Under the pieces are notes generated by a model. It had not been told where the DNA came from, made no database searches, and worked only from the letters and a program-made list of their open reading frames with translations. Position numbers and translations under genes: made by a program. Positions 7,255 to 9,801 of a DNA stretch of 9,801 nt are shown piece by piece; positions within the stretch are counted from its first letter, which is position 1, and every line of letters begins with the position of its first letter. This DNA is from an uncultured Synergistales bacterium (GTDB lineage: Bacteria; Synergistota; Synergistia; Synergistales; Aminobacteriaceae), in contig CAJOGG010000050.1 of NCBI GenBank assembly GCA_905234205.1, forward strand, positions 1-9,801, read 5' to 3'.

Positions 7255-8199
7255 ATGAGTAAGAAAGCTATAGTAGCAGGGCATGTTTGCATAGATATAA
7301 CTCCCGTATTTCCTGACATCAATCGCAATGCTAAAGACTTAGGAGAAATTCTCAAGCCAGGTAAATTAGTCAACGTCTTGGCCCCAGATATTCACACTGG
7401 AGGTTCTGTCGCTAATACAGGACTCGGCATGAAGAAGCTTGGTGCGCAAGTGAAATTAATCGGCAAAATTGGCACTGACTCTTTCGGGGAAATGATACGC
7501 GGAGTCTTTAGTGAGTATGACGCTGATGAAGATTTAATAGTTAATCCCGACGAAACAACTAGCTACACTTTTGTAATTGCTCCTCCAGGAATAGACAGGG
7601 CTTTTCTTCATTGTCCAGGCGCTAATGACTCGTTTGATGGCACAGAAATTTCTGACGAGACTTTGAATGATGTTGCACTATTCCATTTCGGTTATCCAAC
7701 GTTGATGCGAAAAATGTTCATTGAGGACGGAAAATATTTAATAAACATGTACAAGCGTATGTGTGAGAAAGATATTGCAACGAGTTTAGACTTGGCCGCC
7801 GTAGATTTACAAAGCGAATCAGGAAAAGCGAACTGGGAAAAGATTTTAGCGTCGGTGTTGCCTTATGTTGATTTCTTTGTTCCTAGCTTTGAGGAATTGT
7901 GCTTGATGTTAGATCGTGAACGTTACGAGAAATTATTGAAGCGTGCTGGCAACTCTGACATGACAAATTTTCTTGACGTTGACGAGGATATTATCCCACT
8001 GGCGAAAAAATGTCTTGCGTTAGGAGCTAAAGCGGTGTTGCTGAAATGTGGTGCGCCTGGATTATTCTTGATGACCTCGTACAAAATGGCGAACGTTGGC
8101 AAAAAACTTGAACTTGACTCGAAAAACACAACTTTTGCAGATTCGAACGTAGCTACAAAATTCCTCACGTGTTATCAGGAACAGGGGCTGGCGATGTAA
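7255..8199 (+). CDS. PfkB-family carbohydrate kinase, N-terminal part of a frameshifted gene
   Basis: The frame encodes 314 residues and resembles a PfkB/ribokinase sugar kinase: AIVAGHVCIDITP at the start, the substrate-side glycine motif HTGGSVANTGLGMKKLGA (about 47-64), and LGAKAVLLKCGAPGLF further on. It ends out of frame as TKFLTCYQEQGLAM, just where the family signature should be. One extra A in the AAAA run at 8157-8160 would restore TKIPHVLSGTGAGD and continue to 8369, giving a normal-length kinase of about 372 residues. As it reads, the product lacks the catalytic aspartate and the anion hole, so it should be inactive. I use ATG 7255, eight bases after AGGTGAG, over the TTG just before it. 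The aldolase downstream suggests a sugar-phosphate or ketose substrate; the exact sugar cannot be told. Confidence 0.85.
   Translation: MSKKAIVAGHVCIDITPVFPDINRNAKDLGEILKPGKLVNVLAPDIHTGGSVANTGLGMKKLGAQVKLIGKIGTDSFGEMIRGVFSEYDADEDLIVNPDETTSYTFVIAPPGIDRAFLHCPGANDSFDGTEISDETLNDVALFHFGYPTLMRKMFIEDGKYLINMYKRMCEKDIATSLDLAAVDLQSESGKANWEKILASVLPYVDFFVPSFEELCLMLDRERYEKLLKRAGNSDMTNFLDVDEDIIPLAKKCLALGAKAVLLKCGAPGLFLMTSYKMANVGKKLELDSKNTTFADSNVATKFLTCYQEQGLAM
8157..8163 (+). other. Frameshift site within the PfkB kinase gene
   Basis: Upstream, the reading frame is that of 7255; downstream, coding similarity continues in the frame of GTG 8169. Adding one A to the AAAA run (8157-8160) joins the two as ACA AAA ATT CCT CAC GTG, reading TKIPHVLSGTGAGD. 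The position is inferred from this junction being the smoothest one. Whether the lost base is a true mutation or a sequence error cannot be decided here. Confidence 0.8.
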
Positions 8200-8369
8200 C
8201 TATAGCGGCTTTCTTGATGAGTCTGCTTGAGGGCTTCGGGCCTGGTGTTGCTGTCGAAAATGCTGCGGCTTCGGGAGCTTTGTCTTGCTTGTCTTATGAT
8301 GCTGTTAGCGGCCTGAAAACTTTGCGTGAGATTCGCGAATTAATTGATGCTGGCTGGGAAAAAGCCTAA
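8169..8369 (+). pseudogene. C-terminal remnant of the frameshifted PfkB kinase (catalytic GAGD motif)
   Basis: These 66 residues hold the second PfkB signature, SGTGAGDVTIAAFL, with the catalytic aspartate in GAGD, followed by the helix-rich end (VENAAASGALSCLSYDAVSG) typical of ribokinase-family C-termini. The GTG at 8169 is only the first possible start in this frame. It has no ribosome binding site (AAAATTCCTCAC precedes it), so independent translation is unlikely. The stop codon at 8367-8369 touches the strong ribosome binding site of the aldolase, the normal end of an intact kinase gene in an operon. Conservation right up to this stop suggests the break is recent or artefactual. Confidence 0.82.
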
Positions 8370-8382
8370 AGGAGGAAAATTT

Positions 8383-9228
8383 ATGCTTGTAAATCTGGAT
8401 TATGTGTTGCGTCCTGCGTTAAAGAATCATTATGGCGTTGGATTATTTAACTGTGTCAATATCGAAATGACTAATGCGATCATGAACGCCGCCGAAAAAT
8501 TACACGCTCCTGTAATAATGGGGACTGCTGAAATTTTGTTGCCCGTCGCTGACTTGAAGGAAGTTGCTGCAATGGTGAAAGCTCGCGCGGAAAAATCTCC
8601 CGTCCCTGTAGTGTTGCATTATGACCATGGATTAACTTTCGAGAAATGTATTGAGGCCATGAACTTAGGTTACACTTCAATCATGTATGACTGCTCAACA
8701 GCTCCTTATGAAGAGAACGTTAAAAGAGTCGCGGAAATGGTGAAGATAGCTCACACGTTGAATATAACGGTTGAAGGAGAACTTGGCCACGTTGGAGACA
8801 ATGAAGGCGCAGGAAAATTAGCAAAGCCCTCTGATTATTACACGGATCCGGCTATGGCAGAAGACTTTGTGAAACGCACAAACATTGACGCGTTGGCTAT
8901 AGCTGTAGGGAATGCTCACGGCGATTATAAATTTCCTCCCAAGCTTGACTTTGAGAGAATAACAGAAATTGCGAGTCGTGTTGATGTTCCGTTAGTCCTT
9001 CATGGTGGCAGCGGCTTATCTGATAACGATTTCAGGGAGGCAATCAAGCGTGGAATAGCGAAGGTGAATATCTTCACGGACATGAACAAAGCGCAAGTCA
9101 ACGGCATGAAAGAAGGTCTCACAGCAGGATTTAATAACGCGTTCGATTTAATGCCCTATGAGGTCAAAGCTATACAAGCGGTCGTTGAGGAAAAAATGTT
9201 GTTGTTCAGTAGTGATAACCATGCTTAG
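8383..9228 (+). CDS. Class II ketose-bisphosphate aldolase (fructose/tagatose-bisphosphate type)
   Basis: This 281-residue, zinc-dependent aldolase has the GatY/KbaY/FbaA signatures. LHYDHGLTFEKC supplies the catalytic D81 and zinc ligand H82. VEGELGHVG follows at 130-138. H179 in GNAHGDYK and H207 in VLHGGSGL complete the zinc site, and KVNIFTD (227-233) is the phosphate-binding end region. Family members cleave fructose- or tagatose-1,6-bisphosphate to dihydroxyacetone phosphate and an aldehyde, and some relatives act on other ketose phosphates. The ATG has an excellent AAAGGAGG seven bases upstream that overlaps the stop of the kinase gene, so the two are surely co-transcribed. Kinase followed by aldolase is the layout of a sugar-phosphate catabolic pair such as tagatose-6-phosphate kinase and its aldolase. 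Which sugar is used is not determined by the sequence. No key residue is missing. Confidence 0.93.
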   Translation: MLVNLDYVLRPALKNHYGVGLFNCVNIEMTNAIMNAAEKLHAPVIMGTAEILLPVADLKEVAAMVKARAEKSPVPVVLHYDHGLTFEKCIEAMNLGYTSIMYDCSTAPYEENVKRVAEMVKIAHTLNITVEGELGHVGDNEGAGKLAKPSDYYTDPAMAEDFVKRTNIDALAIAVGNAHGDYKFPPKLDFERITEIASRVDVPLVLHGGSGLSDNDFREAIKRGIAKVNIFTDMNKAQVNGMKEGLTAGFNNAFDLMPYEVKAIQAVVEEKMLLFSSDNHA

Positions 9229-9241
9229 TTAATTGCTCATG

Positions 9242-9250
9242 TGATAGAAT
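9242..9250 (+). promoter_or_regulatory. Candidate extended -10 promoter for citD-citE
   Basis: TGATAGAAT is a TGn extended -10 element, 14 bases after the aldolase stop codon. There is no recognisable -35. A start near 9257 would give a leader of about 55 bases before the citD ATG. It is the third TGATANAAT sequence I find between genes in this window. Confidence 0.35.
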
Positions 9251-9293
9251 TAGCCCAAGAATTTCCACAAATAATATTCATTCGCAAAATTTC

Positions 9294-9301
9294 AGGAGGT
9301 G
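9294..9301 (+). promoter_or_regulatory. Ribosome binding site of citD
   Basis: AGGAGGTG is a near-perfect anti-16S match. It lies four bases before TTG 9306 and ten before ATG 9312, so by spacing alone either start is possible. Confidence 0.7.
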
Positions 9302-9311
9302 TTTATTGATT

Positions 9312-9620
9312 ATGGAGTTAAAAGCGGTAGGAATAGCCGGTACTCTCGAGTCAAGTGATGTAATGATTACGCTTGAACCTGCAACGAGTGGCGGCATAGA
9401 TTTAACGCTGAAAAGCTCTGTTCTTAACCAGTATGGACGCCAGATAAAAGCGGAAGTATTGGCTTCACTTGAAAGGCTTGGCGTGAAGAACGCTAAAGTT
9501 ATTGTTGATGACCACGGCGCACTTGATTGCACGATAAAGGCTCGCGTTGAGTGTGCATATTATAGGGGCTGTCAGTGTGATATGGACGGCAAGTTTGATT
9601 GGGGAGGTGTGATTCGCTAA
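9312..9620 (+). CDS. citD: CitD, citrate lyase acyl carrier protein (gamma subunit)
   Basis: This 102-residue protein matches CitD from its first residues: AVGIAGTLESSDVMITLEP, then LERLGVKNAKVIVDDHGALDC. CitD carries a phosphoribosyl-dephospho-CoA group on a serine and holds the acetyl and citryl groups during citrate cleavage. With the ATG at 9312 the modified serine in GTLESSD falls at position 14, its number in characterised CitD. This is why I prefer ATG over the TTG at 9306, although TTG sits closer to the ribosome binding site. The C-terminus, CAYYRGCQCDMDGKFDWGGVIR, is slightly longer than many homologues and has three cysteines (C81, C87, C89), which is unusual. The gene overlaps the next start by one base (TAATG), as expected for the citDE pair. 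The subunit partners CitE and CitF and the ligase CitC are not fully in view. Confidence 0.95.
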   Translation: MELKAVGIAGTLESSDVMITLEPATSGGIDLTLKSSVLNQYGRQIKAEVLASLERLGVKNAKVIVDDHGALDCTIKARVECAYYRGCQCDMDGKFDWGGVIR

Positions 9621-9801
9621 TGAGTATTCCAAGACCAAAACCAGAAAAATTCCGCCTTCGCCGCACAATGATGTTCATGAATGCCCAGAAGCCCGGATTG
9701 ATCAAGGACGCTTATATTTATGGCGCAGACTCAATAATGCTCGACCTTGAGGACGCTGTAGCAGAGAACCAGAAGGACAGCGCAAGATTCTCGCTCTACC
9801 A
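9620..9801 (+). CDS. citE: CitE, citrate lyase beta subunit (partial, N-terminus)
   Basis: The first 60 codons are present and the gene leaves the right edge. The start ATG overlaps the citD stop (TAATG) and is preceded by GGGGAGGTG about ten bases upstream. The sequence RRTMMFMNAQKPGLIKDAYI followed by YGADSIMLDLEDAV (residues 34-47) is that of the CitE/HpcH-HpaI aldolase family, with the LDLEDAV stretch carrying acidic residues near the metal and substrate site. In the citrate lyase complex CitE is the citryl-ACP lyase that releases oxaloacetate. Adjacent CitD makes citrate lyase more likely than a malyl- or citramalyl-CoA lyase. Many CitE proteins have an FVPG-type motif where this one has FMNAQKPG, so it belongs to a variant subgroup. 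Codons here are richer in C and G at third positions than in the aldolase. Confidence 0.92.
   Translation, partial: MSIPRPKPEKFRLRRTMMFMNAQKPGLIKDAYIYGADSIMLDLEDAVAENQKDSARFSLY

Noticed and set aside
8155..8161. Programmed -1 frameshifting in the kinase gene
   Set aside because: The codons ACA AAA do not form an X XXY YYZ slippery heptamer and I see no obvious stimulatory stem-loop nearby; a mutation or sequence error is simpler.
8344..8382. Upstream extension of the aldolase frame to 8344
   Set aside because: It overlaps the kinase 3' end in another frame, adds residues unlike any aldolase N-terminus, and the AAAGGAGG at 8368-8375 points clearly to ATG 8383.
9465..9705. Minus-strand open frames across citD-citE
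   Set aside because: They are shadows of the citD and citE coding sequence; the plus-strand genes match known families and have strong ribosome binding sites.

Overview
This is a bacterial chromosomal window, moderately AT-rich. It has two back-to-back gene blocks that diverge from a 53-base intergenic region at 6190-6242. The flagellar/chemotaxis order flhA-flhF-flhG-cheB, the AGGAGG-type ribosome binding sites, the secreted papain-like protease with a C-terminal lectin-like region, and citrate lyase genes fit an anaerobic, motile gut- or rumen-type bacterium. My best guess is Synergistota, with Clostridia next. This is inferred from gene content and general protein resemblance only.

Left block, minus strand (6189 down to 1). 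A secreted C1-family cysteine protease (4885-6189) comes first. After 45 bases follow flhA (2683-4839, TTG start), flhF (1195-2676), flhG (252-1193) and the 5' part of cheB (1-211, cut by the window edge). Gaps between the flagellar genes are 6, 1 and 40 bases, so they look like one operon. FlhA is the export gate of the flagellar secretion system. FlhF (SRP-type GTPase) and FlhG (MinD-type ATPase) set flagellar position and number. CheB is the chemoreceptor methylesterase. An extended -10 element just upstream of flhA suggests its own promoter, separate from the protease.

Right block, plus strand (6243 to 9801). First is a PurM/HypE-like (AIR synthase-related) protein (6243-7199), then a PfkB-family sugar kinase broken by a single-base frameshift (7255-8369), then a class II ketose-bisphosphate aldolase (8383-9228). 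After an 83-base gap come citD (9312-9620) and the start of citE (9620 onward, cut by the window edge). Kinase plus aldolase suggests phosphorylation and cleavage of a sugar phosphate. CitD and CitE are subunits of citrate lyase, which splits citrate to acetate and oxaloacetate.

Most of the window is recognisable housekeeping or accessory metabolism. I see no phage, insertion sequence, CRISPR array, RNA gene or obviously new system. The points most worth a second look are the frameshift that removes the kinase's catalytic GAGD motif, the recurring TGATANAAT promoter-like motif in three gene junctions, the protease placed where flhB often lies, and the kinase-aldolase-citrate lyase neighbourhood. 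No stretch over 300 bases lacks a gene.
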